From Jiangella muralis (lineage in GTDB: Bacteria; Actinomycetota; Actinomycetes; Jiangellales; Jiangellaceae): a stretch of DNA of 64,000 nucleotides. The DNA lies in NCBI RefSeq assembly GCF_001270745.1, contig NZ_KQ434753.1, positions 341,155 to 405,154 of the forward strand, given 5' to 3'. Below are positions 37,096 through 46,991 of this stretch, piece after piece. The first letter of the stretch is position 1. The number at the start of each line of letters is the position of its first letter. The notes under the pieces are model-generated. The model was given only the letters and a program-made list of their open reading frames with translations, ran no database searches and was not told the origin of the DNA. Position numbers and translations under genes: made by a program.

Positions 37096-38757
37096 ATGTC
37101 CGATCCGATCGACCGCCTGGCCGCGGCGCCACCGGGCGCCGAGCTCGCCTCCCTGCTCGCGTCCGTCGATGTCACTCGACTGCCCCCGCACGGCCTGATC
37201 GCGGTGGCGCTGGCGCGGCAGCGGCAGATCGCGCACGAAGAAGCCGCACTGCTCCACGTGTTCGCCGAACTGGCCGACCGCCCGGAATACCAGCGCTGCG
37301 GCGCCCCGGACGACCTCGGCGCCGGGCACGCCCATCGTGCGGTCGAGGCGGCCGGCGACGAGGTGTCCCTGGCGTTGCGCTGGACCCCCGGCCGGGCCAC
37401 CGCACGGGTCGCGCTCGCGGTCGAACTGCTCACCGACCTCCCCGACACCTTCGCCATGCTCGACACGGGACACATCGACGCCGACAAGGCACGACTGATC
37501 GCCGACCGCACCCGCTGCCTGCCCGACCCCGCGGCCCGCCGCCGCGTCGAAGCCGCCGTGCTACCCGACGCGCAAACACGCACCCGGCACGCACTGGACC
37601 AACGACTGCGCCGCGAGGTCATCACCGCCGACCCCCACGGCGCCGAGCACCGGCGCCGCCTGGCCGCCGAGCAGCGCCACATCAGCCGCCCCGAACCCGC
37701 CGCACCCGGCGGCGAAGACGGCATGGCCACCCTCACCCTCCACGGGCCCGCCGAAGACCTCACCGCACTGTGGACCGCCACCGACGCCGCCGCCCGCCAC
37801 ACCCGAACCGGAGGCGACCCCCGCACCCTCGACCAACTCCGCTTCGACCTCCTCACCGGCCTCGCCTGGACCGCACTCGAATCCGGGCACCTCGGCTGCT
37901 GCAACCCCACCTGCACCCGCGGCCCCGCCAGCACGAACGATCCCGGCGAGCCGACTGCCCACCACCCTGCCGCCCACCTCCTGCCAACCCAGTTGCTTGC
38001 CGGCCCTACCGGGGCCGCCCGCGCCGACTCTCACTGTCACCCCGGCCGCCTGCGCCACACCGCCCGACCAGCTCACGCCACAGCCGACCAGCCCACGCCA
38101 CCCGGTCACCGCGCACCACCCGACCAGCCAGCACCGCCCAACCAGCCAGCACCGCCCGACCGGCCAGCCAGACCCGCCGGGCCTGCCGGGCCGGTGGTCC
38201 TCGGCCGCCGCCGCGGCCGAGCAGCCACCGTGCACGTCACCGTGCCCATCGACACCCTCACCGGCGCCAGTCAGGCGCCGGGCGAGCTCGACGGCTACGG
38301 CCCCATCACCGCCGGCACCGCCCGCAGCATCGCCTCCGACGCCACCCTGCGCCGCCTGCTCACCGACCCCACCGACGGCCGGCTGCTCGAGTACGGCCGC
38401 ACCACCTACGCACCACCGGCCGGCCTCGCCGCGCACATCGTCGCCCGCGACCGGACCTGCCGCTTCCCCACCTGCCACCGACCCGCCACCGAGGCCGAGA
38501 TCGACCACCAACAGCCCTACGCACACGGCGGCACCACCGGGCCGGACAACACCTGGGCACTCCACGCCGGGCACCACCGAGCCAAAACCTGGCACGGCTT
38601 CACCACCACCACCGACCCACACGGCACCACCCGGTGGACCACCCCCGCAGGCCACCACTACCCAGTCGAACCCGAACCCATCGGCCCCATCCGCGCCCGA
38701 CCAGAAAGAAGCCACCTCGCAGCCGACAACCGCGGCCGGGAGCTGGTGCCATTCTGA
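37096..38757 (+). CDS. DUF222/HNH endonuclease-domain protein (13E12-repeat family type)
   Basis: A 553-residue protein. Residues 1-270 form the DUF222 domain (LPPHGLIAVALARQRQIAHE and on), rich in helices. Residues 310-380 are a Pro/Ala/His-rich linker with short nucleotide repeats (38060-38180, units like CCACCCGACCAGCCAGCA). The C-terminal HNH domain has CRFPTCHRPATEAEIDHQQP, then NTWALHAGHHRAKTWHG, with the Cys pair, DH, N and H. The family is multi-copy in many actinobacteria and may be mobile or selfish; the biological role is not known. The ATG has AGAAGGG upstream. Confidence 0.85.
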   Translation: MSDPIDRLAAAPPGAELASLLASVDVTRLPPHGLIAVALARQRQIAHEEAALLHVFAELADRPEYQRCGAPDDLGAGHAHRAVEAAGDEVSLALRWTPGRATARVALAVELLTDLPDTFAMLDTGHIDADKARLIADRTRCLPDPAARRRVEAAVLPDAQTRTRHALDQRLRREVITADPHGAEHRRRLAAEQRHISRPEPAAPGGEDGMATLTLHGPAEDLTALWTATDAAARHTRTGGDPRTLDQLRFDLLTGLAWTALESGHLGCCNPTCTRGPASTNDPGEPTAHHPAAHLLPTQLLAGPTGAARADSHCHPGRLRHTARPAHATADQPTPPGHRAPPDQPAPPNQPAPPDRPARPAGPAGPVVLGRRRGRAATVHVTVPIDTLTGASQAPGELDGYGPITAGTARSIASDATLRRLLTDPTDGRLLEYGRTTYAPPAGLAAHIVARDRTCRFPTCHRPATEAEIDHQQPYAHGGTTGPDNTWALHAGHHRAKTWHGFTTTTDPHGTTRWTTPAGHHYPVEPEPIGPIRARPERSHLAADNRGRELVPF

Positions 38758-38806
38758 CCCGGAGGTCAGGGTGCGAGTCGGGCGGAGCCACACGTGTGCC
38801 TCATGG

Positions 38807-39130
38807 TCATCGGCGGCGGCTCGCGCGGCGGCGGAGCAGAATGGCCGCGATCAGCACGAGGCCGAGCCAGCCGAAGCCGGCCCAAACGCTGCGGGACGGG
38901 CCCCAGCCGAAGCTGTCGTTCCCATCGGCGGCGTCGGCCGCGCCGAGCGGGTCAGCAGCCGCGCCGAGTGGGTCGGCGGCCGCGAGGACGATCGCGGCGA
39001 GGACGGCCAGCAGCATCAGCACCGGCAACGGCCGGCTGGACGGGCAGAACCGGCTGGACGGGCTGGGCGGGCGACGCTGGGCAGTCCGAGTGGACAGGCT
39101 GGACGGGCTCATCGGCGCACGATCACCCAC
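38807..39130 (-). CDS. Small membrane protein of unknown function
   Basis: A 107-residue protein with a basic N-terminus, a TM segment near residues 35-55 (LPVLMLLAVLAAIVLAAADP), a direct repeat of ADPLGAA just after it, and a second TM segment near 85-100 (GFGWLGLVLIAAILLRRR). I do not recognise the family. The GTG start was chosen because GGAGGG lies 9 nt upstream; an ATG 18 bp further in is possible. It is 23 bp downstream of a DUF1707 gene on the same strand. Confidence 0.6.
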   Translation of the reverse strand: MGDRAPMSPSSLSTRTAQRRPPSPSSRFCPSSRPLPVLMLLAVLAAIVLAAADPLGAAADPLGAADAADGNDSFGWGPSRSVWAGFGWLGLVLIAAILLRRRASRRR

Positions 39131-39153
39131 GTCGGTGAACCCTCCGGCGCTGG

Positions 39154-39978
39154 TCAGTGGCCGAGAATTGAACGGCGCTTGTCGCGCGGCGGGCGCACGG
39201 TGACCTCGCCCAGCAGAACGAAGCCGCGCACCCGGTAGACCGGCGCGCCCGGCGTGACCGGCTCGCGCAGCTTCATCTTCCGCTCGCCGAGGATGTTGGT
39301 GCCTTCGTCGAGGCGGACGTCGATGCCCTCGGGCACGATCATGGTGAGGCTGCCCAGCACGATCGACGTCTGGATCTCGACCTCGGGGGTGCGGACGACC
39401 GCCTCGGTGAAGTCGAGCACGACCTCGCCCAGGATCGACGTGACGTCCATGCGGGCCGGCACTTCCCAGCGCCCCTCCCGCTTCTCGTTGCTGAGCACGC
39501 TGGTGATGCGCTCGGACGGACGGACCGGCCCACCGGACGGCGGCAGTGGCGGCTGCACCTCGGCACCGACCCCGGTCGTCCCGGCCACGGGGGCCACTGG
39601 CGCCGGGGCCGGCCGGCCCTGCTGCCAGTTCGCCGCCGGGTTGCCGCCGGGCAGCGGGTACGGACCCTGCGGGAGGTCGCGCGTGATCGGCTGCAGCTCG
39701 CCGTACGTGCGCGCCTTGAACGTCGCCTCGAGCCGCTCTTCCAGCTCGGTGAGCGTGAGGCGGCCGTCGCCGGCGGCCTGGCGCAGCGCCTCGGCGACCC
39801 GTTCGCGGTCGACGTCGGAGCAGCGCAGGTCGGCCGCGCTGCGGACGTCGGGGTAGTCGGCGCTGGGCGGCGCGGGGGTAGGCGGCGTGGACGGGGCAGG
39901 CGGCGCGGGCGTGGACGGCGCAGACGTAGGTGCAGGCGGCGCGGGCGCCGGCTTCGGCTTGTCGGGGACCTCGCTCAT
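39154..39978 (-). CDS. DUF1707 protein with LiaF-like C-terminal domain and Pro-rich N-terminus
   Basis: A 274-residue protein. Residues 1-40 are a Pro/Ala/Ser/Thr-rich tract. Residues 50-105 are DUF1707 (RCSDVDRERVAEALRQAAGD, then ARTYGELQPITRDL). The C-terminal half (about 165-270) is a beta-helix-like repeat region (VTSILGEVVLDFTEAVVRT, then GSLTMIVPEGIDVRLDEG), similar to the C-terminal LiaF/DUF2154 domain. Cytoplasmic or peripheral; role unknown. The start overlaps the related upstream gene by 4 bp. Confidence 0.8.
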   Translation of the reverse strand: MSEVPDKPKPAPAPPAPTSAPSTPAPPAPSTPPTPAPPSADYPDVRSAADLRCSDVDRERVAEALRQAAGDGRLTLTELEERLEATFKARTYGELQPITRDLPQGPYPLPGGNPAANWQQGRPAPAPVAPVAGTTGVGAEVQPPLPPSGGPVRPSERITSVLSNEKREGRWEVPARMDVTSILGEVVLDFTEAVVRTPEVEIQTSIVLGSLTMIVPEGIDVRLDEGTNILGERKMKLREPVTPGAPVYRVRGFVLLGEVTVRPPRDKRRSILGH

Positions 39979-40613
39979 CGTTCGCCCGCCGACTTGCGCT
40001 GGACGTTGACGCCACCGAAGACGGCCTTGCCGGTGATGCGGACGACCGGCGCACCCGGACCCGGCTGCGGGGCGCGGTTGGTGTCGTCGTTGAACGCGCC
40101 GAAGATGCCGTCGCCGTCGACGGACACCCGGAGGTCGGGCGGCACGATGATGTTGACCCCGCCGAAGACCGCCTTGATCTCGATCTCGACCTCCGCCACT
40201 TCGAGCGTCGCCTCACGCAGGTCGAGGTCGGCACCACCGAAAACGGCCTTGACGCGGTAGTACTGCGGCACGACCCAGTCGCCGCGCCGCTGGATGCCGC
40301 TGAACACGACCTTCGCGCTGCGCGACGACGGCACACCGCCGACGCGGGCCGACGGCGACTGCGACGGTGCCGGTGCGGCGGCGGCGCGGCGCGCGAGGGC
40401 GGCGGACGGCGGCAGCGGAAGGTCACCGGGGAGATCGCCGACCACCGGCTCGAGGTCGGCGTACGTCTTGGCGGCGTACAGCGCCTCGATGCGTTCCTCC
40501 AGCTCGGTGAGGCTCAGCCGGCCGTCGGACGCAGCCTGGCGCAGGACATCGGCGACCTGTTCGCGGTCGGCGTCGGATGCCCGCATGGCCCGCTGGTCAC
40601 TTGTCTCGTCCAC
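39975..40613 (-). CDS. DUF1707 protein with LiaF-like C-terminal domain
   Basis: A 212-residue protein. Residues 10-60 are DUF1707 (RASDADREQVADVLRQAASD, then AKTYADLEPVVGDLPGDLPL). The C-terminal part repeats a short beta motif (KAVFGGADLDLREATL, KAVFGGVNIIVPPDL, KAVFGGVNVQRK), as in LiaF/DUF2154-type domains. It shares its architecture with the next gene, so the two look like a duplicated pair. The GTG start lies 8 nt after TAAGGT (40627-40622, minus strand), and a 9-bp inverted repeat covers the start codon. Confidence 0.8.
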   Translation of the reverse strand: MDETSDQRAMRASDADREQVADVLRQAASDGRLSLTELEERIEALYAAKTYADLEPVVGDLPGDLPLPPSAALARRAAAAPAPSQSPSARVGGVPSSRSAKVVFSGIQRRGDWVVPQYYRVKAVFGGADLDLREATLEVAEVEIEIKAVFGGVNIIVPPDLRVSVDGDGIFGAFNDDTNRAPQPGPGAPVVRITGKAVFGGVNVQRKSAGER

Positions 40614-40627
40614 AAGTGACGACCTTA
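40596..40627 (-). promoter_or_regulatory. -10 box and 9-bp inverted repeat over the DUF1707 start codon
   Basis: GTCACTTGT (40596-40604) and ACAAGTGAC (40612-40620) are perfect inverted arms around 7 nt. The GTG start of the DUF1707 gene (40613-40611) lies at the edge of the spacer, and the -10 box TAAGGT (40627-40622) is directly upstream. The element would either be a protein site that blocks the promoter or form a hairpin at the very 5' end of a leaderless mRNA. Confidence 0.55.
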
Positions 40628-40728
40628 GCAATCACCCGGCCGTCCGGACGGAGGAGAATACCCTGAGATCTACCCCTGAAGAAGGAGCGGCACCAGCCAC
40701 GGCGAGGCCCGACGTCAGTCCCGGATGA

Positions 40729-42012
<1,284 letters not shown>

Positions 42013-42037
42013 GGGATCTCCTCCATTAACAGCGGGG

Positions 42038-42886
42038 TCAGCCCTTGACGGCGCCCTGGGTCAGGCCGGACACGATCCGGCGTTGGAACAGCAGGACGAG
42101 GATCACGACGGGGATGGTGACGACCACCGCCGCCGCCGCGATGGCACCGGTCGGTTCCTCGAACTGCGAGGCGCCGGTGAAGAACGCCAGCGCCGCGGGG
42201 ACCGGCCGGGCCGCCTCGGTCGAGGTCAGCGAGATGCCGTAGATGAAGTCGTTCCACGCGATGAAGAACGAGATGATCGCCGTGGTGAACACGCCGGGCG
42301 TCGCGAGCGGCACGATCACCTTGCGGAACGCCTGCCAGGTGGTCGCGCCGTCGACCTGCGCGGCCTGTTCGAGCTCCCAGGGGATCTGCCGGAAGAACGC
42401 CGACATCGTCCAGATCGAGATCGGCAGCGTCAGCGACAGGTACGGGATGATCAGGCCGAGCCAGGTGTCGTACAGCCCGATGTTGCGCCACAGGTTGAAC
42501 AGCGGCGTGACGATCGAGATGACCGGGAAGATCGCCACCGCGAGCGCCGTCGTCAGGATCAGCCGCTTTCCGGGGAAGTCGAGCCGGGCGATGGCGTACG
42601 CCGCGAACATCGCCAGGACCACCGAGATGAACGTGGCGATCAGCGAGATGCCGATGGAGTTGCGCAGCGACGACAGGAACAGGTCCTGGGCGTCACCGCG
42701 CAGGATGCTGTCGTAGTTGTCCCCCACCCAGTTCGTCGGCAGGAACTCCCCCGTCGCCAGGTCGCTGGGGGTCTTGAACGACAGCGAGATGATCCACGCC
42801 ACCGGGAACAGCGCGTAGACGATGACGACGACGCCGGCGACCCACCACCAGGCCTTGGTGCCGCGCGAGAGCTGCTGCTCGTCCAT
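42038..42886 (-). CDS. sugB: Sugar ABC transporter permease (SugB/MalG-like)
   Basis: A 282-residue membrane protein with six TM segments, the first at about 12-32. The EAA loop reads [20 protein letters not shown]. The ATG overlaps the upstream stop by one base (TGATG), and it lies 25 bp before the ATPase gene. It forms the channel with the SugA/MalF-like subunit. Confidence 0.87.
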   Translation of the reverse strand: MDEQQLSRGTKAWWWVAGVVVIVYALFPVAWIISLSFKTPSDLATGEFLPTNWVGDNYDSILRGDAQDLFLSSLRNSIGISLIATFISVVLAMFAAYAIARLDFPGKRLILTTALAVAIFPVISIVTPLFNLWRNIGLYDTWLGLIIPYLSLTLPISIWTMSAFFRQIPWELEQAAQVDGATTWQAFRKVIVPLATPGVFTTAIISFFIAWNDFIYGISLTSTEAARPVPAALAFFTGASQFEEPTGAIAAAAVVVTIPVVILVLLFQRRIVSGLTQGAVKG

Positions 42887-43857
42887 CACCGCTCCCCTCT
42901 CGCGCTGGCCAGATCGACCTTGAACAACTTGATGAACAGGAAGCTGATCAGCACGACGCAGAGGAACAGCAGCACCGAGACCGCCGAGCCGAGGCCGATC
43001 TCGAGCCGGCTGATCGTCTGTCTGTACGCCAGGAACGAGACGACCTCGGTGTTGTTGGCGCCCTGCGTCATGATGAAGACGTTGTCGAAGATGCGGAACG
43101 CGTCGAGGGTCCGGAACAGCAGCGCGACCATGATGGCGGCCTTCATGTTCGGGATGGTCACCTTGTACATCCGCTGCCACCAGGTGGCGCCGTCGACCTT
43201 GGCCGCCTCCTGCAGGTCCTCCGGCACCTGGGCCAGCCCGGCGAGCAGGAGCAGCGAGATGAACGGCGTCGTCTTCCAGATCTCCGAGGCGATGATGACG
43301 AACACCGACGTGCCGAACTCGCCGAACCAGTTGGTGTCCGAGCCGATGCCCGGCACGAAGTCGAACCAGGAGTTCACGAACCCGGAGTTGATGTCGAAGG
43401 CGTAGAACCAGGCGAACGCCGAGACGACGGTGATGATCGCGTACGGGACGAGGATGGCCGTGCGCAGGATCGGCCGCAGCGTCGTCAGCGCCCGGTGCAT
43501 CACCAGGGCAAGCGCGAAGCCGAGCACGGCCTCGATGGCGACGGTGATGACGGTGATGAGCACCGTGACGCCGACCGCCCGCCACCACACAGGGTCGGTC
43601 AGCACCACGACGTAGTTGTTCAGCCCGGTGAACTCGCGGGCGTCAGGGTCGGTGAGCCGGTACTTGAACAGCGACTCGTAGAACGCCTGCAGGATCGGGT
43701 ACGCGGTGACCAGCAGCATCACCACGAACGCCGGGCCGGCCAGCCACCAGCCGAGCCGCCGCTCGGCCCGCACCCGGTCGCTGACCGGGATCTTGCCGCC
43801 TCGACCGCCGTCGTCCGCCGAACGGCCGGTGTCGCCCGTGGTCTCCGTCACGCTCAT
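42886..43857 (-). CDS. sugA: Sugar ABC transporter permease (SugA/MalF-like)
   Basis: A 323-residue membrane protein with a hydrophilic N-terminus (about 35 residues) and six TM segments. The EAA loop reads [20 protein letters not shown]. The ATG overlaps the stop of the binding protein gene by 4 bp (ATGA). Confidence 0.87.
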   Translation of the reverse strand: MSVTETTGDTGRSADDGGRGGKIPVSDRVRAERRLGWWLAGPAFVVMLLVTAYPILQAFYESLFKYRLTDPDAREFTGLNNYVVVLTDPVWWRAVGVTVLITVITVAIEAVLGFALALVMHRALTTLRPILRTAILVPYAIITVVSAFAWFYAFDINSGFVNSWFDFVPGIGSDTNWFGEFGTSVFVIIASEIWKTTPFISLLLLAGLAQVPEDLQEAAKVDGATWWQRMYKVTIPNMKAAIMVALLFRTLDAFRIFDNVFIMTQGANNTEVVSFLAYRQTISRLEIGLGSAVSVLLFLCVVLISFLFIKLFKVDLASARGER

Positions 43858-45140
43858 AGCAGCCTCTCCCCCTTCAGCACCTCGGTGATCAAGGTCGTGG
43901 CTTCCTCGGGCGAGGAGTCGGGTGTCACGGAGTTCGGCGGGTGCCAGGTGTTCTGCAGGCCGGTGGAGACCTCGTTGTAGTACGGGGTCTGCGGCCGTGG
44001 CGCCGCCGCCTCGAGCGACTCGCGGATGAGATCGGCCATCGGGAAGGCGTCCTGGACCTCGGAGTCCTCGTAGGCCTCGGTGTTGGACGCCGGGTTGCCG
44101 TTGGTGACCATGTAGTAGGCCTGGTTGTCGGGCTGGACGATGCACTGCGCCGCCGCGATGGCGAGGTCGGTGTGCTCGCTGAACGCGCCGATGCCGAGGT
44201 TGATGCCGCCGTACGGCGGACGGGAGTCCTCGCCCTCGGCGACCGCCGGGTACTGCGCCCAGCCGATGTCGTCGACCAGCGACTGGTCGAGGTTGCCGCC
44301 CTCGACGCCGGCCAGCGTGGCCGCCCAGACGAACGGCCAGTTGACCATGAACGAGCCGCGGTCGCCCTGGAACTGCAGCATCGACGCGTTCTCGTCCTCG
44401 TTGGCCAGGCCGGGTCCGCCCAGGCCGTTGCGGGCGATGTCCTCGATGATCTGCGCGGCGGCGCGTCCGGCGTCGGTCTCGAGGCCCAGCTGCACCTCGT
44501 CGGCGGGCGCCTCCGGGTTGTCGATGATCTCACCGCCGCCCGAAGTGACCAGCGCGTTGATCCACACCGTCAGCGCCTCGGCCCGGATGCCCTGGACGCC
44601 GAGGTACTTGTCCTGCGACTGGGCGGCGTCGATGATCTGCTGCCACGTCACCGGCTCGTTCTCGGGGTCCAGCCCGGCCGCCGCGGCGACGGACTTGCGG
44701 TACCAGAGCAGCTGGGTGTTGGCCCAGAACGGGACCGCGACCAGCTCGTCGCGCCAGGTGGCGCCGTCGATGGCGCCCTGCACGACGTTCTCGGTGACCG
44801 CTTCCGCGACGTCGTCGGGGATCTCGGCGAGGAACCCGGCCTCGGCCAGCTCTGGGATGAACGGCGGGTCGAGGCTGATGATGTCGATGGACGAGTCGTT
44901 GGCGGCCAGCCGGCGGGCCAGCTGCTCGCGCTGTGCCGACGCCTCGCGCGGCAGCAGCGACGTCTCGATGCGGTACTCGCCGCCGGCCGCTTCGGTACAC
45001 CGCTTGGCCAGCTCCGCCTGGCCCCCGTTGTCGGGGTTGATGTACCACGTGAGTGTCGGAGTGGAGTCACTACTGCCGCAGGCCGCCAGCCCCATCGTGA
45101 GGGCGGCAGCGGCTGCGACGCTGACGGTCCTTCTGCCCAC
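43854..45140 (-). CDS. lpqY: LpqY-like sugar-binding lipoprotein
   Basis: A 428-residue protein with a lipoprotein signal (GLAAC, Cys21) and a family 1 solute-binding fold. QREQLARRLAANDSSIDIISLD, then WANTQLLWYRKS, then YPAVAEGEDSRPPYGGINLGI, resemble mycobacterial LpqY, which recovers trehalose from the cell envelope with SugA, SugB and SugC. The same gene order is present here. The substrate is inferred as trehalose or a related disaccharide; other sugars are possible. The GTG start has GGAGG upstream. Confidence 0.75.
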   Translation of the reverse strand: MGRRTVSVAAAAALTMGLAACGSSDSTPTLTWYINPDNGGQAELAKRCTEAAGGEYRIETSLLPREASAQREQLARRLAANDSSIDIISLDPPFIPELAEAGFLAEIPDDVAEAVTENVVQGAIDGATWRDELVAVPFWANTQLLWYRKSVAAAAGLDPENEPVTWQQIIDAAQSQDKYLGVQGIRAEALTVWINALVTSGGGEIIDNPEAPADEVQLGLETDAGRAAAQIIEDIARNGLGGPGLANEDENASMLQFQGDRGSFMVNWPFVWAATLAGVEGGNLDQSLVDDIGWAQYPAVAEGEDSRPPYGGINLGIGAFSEHTDLAIAAAQCIVQPDNQAYYMVTNGNPASNTEAYEDSEVQDAFPMADLIRESLEAAAPRPQTPYYNEVSTGLQNTWHPPNSVTPDSSPEEATTLITEVLKGERLL

Positions 45141-45244
45141 ATCGCCTCCATGGAGCAGGGCTGTCGCTCCAGGTGACCGCTACGGCATCGGAGCGTCAGG
45201 GTGTGAGTCGAACCTACGACATCCGGTGCCGCCGGTCGAGGACA

Positions 45245-45250
45245 TACGGT
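45245..45250 (+). promoter_or_regulatory. -10 box of the spermidine-synthase-like gene
   Basis: TACGGT lies 7 nt before the GTG at 45257 and gives a leaderless transcript. Longer in-frame starts at 45173-45204 would include this box and are less likely. Confidence 0.45.
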
Positions 45251-45256
45251 GATCTC

Positions 45257-45937
45257 GTGTTCGACACCCCGCAGACGCTGGTCCGCCACGACGGCGTCGA
45301 CGGCGAGGTGGTGGTGCGGCGACGGTCCGGCTCGGACGGCCCGGTCTACGAACTGATCGTCAACGGCACGTTCCTCATGGACACCGCGGAGACGTCGACG
45401 GAGCGGCTGCTGGCCGGCCTGCTGCTGGACCGGCACCCGTCGCCGTCGGCGGTGCTGGTGGCCGGGCTCGGCTTCGGGTTCACCACCGCGGCGCTGCTGG
45501 CCGACGACCGGGTGGGGCGGGTGGACGTCGTCGAGATCGAGCCGACGCTGGTCGACGTGCTGCGGCGCGGCGTCGTGCCGGGGCTGGACGCCGTCGTCGC
45601 CGACCCGCGGGTGCGCATGGTGGTCGACGACGTGCGCGTCATGCTGCGCGCGGCGCCACCGTCGGCGTACGACGGCATCCTGCTCGACGTCGACAACGGG
45701 CCGCACTTCCTCGTTCATCAGGCCAACGCCGAGGTGTACGAGCGGCCGCTGCTCTCCGTCGCCGCCCGGGCGCTGCGTCCGGGCGGCCTGCTGGCGGTGT
45801 GGTCGGCAGCGCCGGCGCCGGCGCTGGCCGGCGTGCTGGCCGACGCCGTCGGCGAGGTGGAGCAGGTGGTGCGGACGGTGTGGCGCGAGAGCCGCGAGGT
45901 CGACTACCACGTGTACGTCGCCCGCCGCACCACCTGA
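45257..45937 (+). CDS. Spermidine-synthase-fold methyltransferase-like protein
   Basis: A 226-residue protein. VLVAGLGFGFTTAALLADDRVGRVDVVEIEP has the GxGxG nucleotide-binding loop and the acidic residue after strand 2; MVVDDVRVMLRAAPPSAYDGILLDVDNGPHFL matches the spermidine synthase segment with a DxxN-type acidic pair. The classical N-terminal hairpin of spermidine synthases is short here, and actinobacterial members often have no known polyamine role. The protein should be cytoplasmic. Confidence 0.75.
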   Translation: MFDTPQTLVRHDGVDGEVVVRRRSGSDGPVYELIVNGTFLMDTAETSTERLLAGLLLDRHPSPSAVLVAGLGFGFTTAALLADDRVGRVDVVEIEPTLVDVLRRGVVPGLDAVVADPRVRMVVDDVRVMLRAAPPSAYDGILLDVDNGPHFLVHQANAEVYERPLLSVAARALRPGGLLAVWSAAPAPALAGVLADAVGEVEQVVRTVWRESREVDYHVYVARRTT

Positions 45938-45971
45938 CCACGCCGCACCACCTGACCACGCCGGGCCGCCG

Positions 45972-46766
45972 TCAGGCCGGGATGCCACGCGCCTCCAGTG
46001 CGTCCTCGACGATGCGCAGGCCGGCCAGCCCGGGCATCTTGCTGATGTGGTCGTCGATGGTGCGCGCCGCCTGCCGCCCGTCCGGACCGCTCATGAGATG
46101 GCGCAACACGTGCCGCACCTCCGTCTCGGCCATGACGCCGGAGCCGACCGGTCCCCACGACCTGCGCAGCGCGAAGCGGGCCACCCGCTGTGCCTTCTTG
46201 CTGCGGGCCAGCCGGTCGCGGGCCTGCGTGGCGTAGAAGGCGACGTGCCGCGCCTCCTGCTTCGCGATGCGTTTGAGCAGTTCGGCGAGGACGGGGTGCT
46301 GTTCGAGCTGGGCGAGCCGGTTGTAGGCCGTGATGGCCGACCACTCGTTCGCCGCTCCCCAGATCATGTGCACCGCGACGAAGTCCTCGCCGATGACGTT
46401 GGCCAGCATGGACTGCTTGATCGGGTCGAGCTTGTCGCGCCAGCCCATCTTGAGCCGGGTGGCCTTGAGGTGGTCGTAGTCGATGGCCAGCCCGTGGAGG
46501 TTCAGCACCTCGGCGAGCGCCTCGCCGTGCCAGAACTCCTCCATGTTCCACATCGTCATGAAGGCGGTGACCTGCGGATCCTTGTGCGACGGCGTGACGA
46601 GCATGTCGCGCAGGTAGCAGACGGTGTGGTACTCGACGTCGCACATGTAGCGCAGGCTGCGCAACGTCTCGGGCGGCAGCGGGTTGGTCCGGAACTCGTC
46701 CAGCGGCAGATCCTGCCACTGCACGGCTCGGGACGTTCGGGTGTATTCGCGGATGTCGAAGGCCAT
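45972..46766 (-). CDS. Ferritin-like diiron protein
   Basis: A 264-residue helical protein. Likely iron ligands are in CDVEYHTVC, MEEFWHGEALAE (ExxH), ANEWSAITAYN and KQEARHVAFYA (ExxH), the double ExxH pattern of ferritin-like diiron oxygenases and desaturases. RARDRLARSKKAQRVARFAL resembles actinobacterial proteins annotated as ferritin-like or acyl-ACP desaturase-like. The substrate is not known. The upstream region holds an AT-rich inverted repeat. Confidence 0.72.
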   Translation of the reverse strand: MAFDIREYTRTSRAVQWQDLPLDEFRTNPLPPETLRSLRYMCDVEYHTVCYLRDMLVTPSHKDPQVTAFMTMWNMEEFWHGEALAEVLNLHGLAIDYDHLKATRLKMGWRDKLDPIKQSMLANVIGEDFVAVHMIWGAANEWSAITAYNRLAQLEQHPVLAELLKRIAKQEARHVAFYATQARDRLARSKKAQRVARFALRRSWGPVGSGVMAETEVRHVLRHLMSGPDGRQAARTIDDHISKMPGLAGLRIVEDALEARGIPA

Positions 46767-46836
46767 GACGTGCCGGGGCGAGTGCCGGAGTGGGGTGCCC
46801 GCGCCCGTCCCTCCCTAGGTCCTCATAAAACGGAGG

Positions 46837-46856
46837 CTCATTCTTTATAGAACGAG
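46837..46856. promoter_or_regulatory. AT-rich inverted repeat upstream of the ferritin-like gene
   Basis: CTCATTCT (46837-46844) and AGAACGAG (46849-46856) are inverted with one mismatch around TTAT. The element lies between the divergent ferritin-like and fumC genes, 71 bp before the former's ATG, and stands out from the surrounding GC-rich sequence. On the minus strand its centre (TATAAA) can be a -10 box. Confidence 0.4.
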
Positions 46857-46991
46857 TATGCCTGCCTCACATAGTGCGTGGCAATGTGCCATGGGTCACC
46901 CGGTTTTCCCCCGATCTGGACCCGGAGACGGGACCTCCCGCGGGAGTACCCCGCGGCACCACGCGTACGCCCGGTCGACGATGATGGGCAC

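Noticed and set aside
38040-38190. Pro/Ala repeats in the DUF222/HNH gene as a separate gene or array
   Set aside because: The frame runs through without a break from DUF222 to HNH, so the repeats belong to a linker.
45190-45225. tRNA-like T-loop sequence (GGTTCGA on the minus strand)
   Set aside because: The flanking 5-nt arms do not pair and no acceptor, D or anticodon arm is present, so it is not a tRNA or a clear tRNA remnant.
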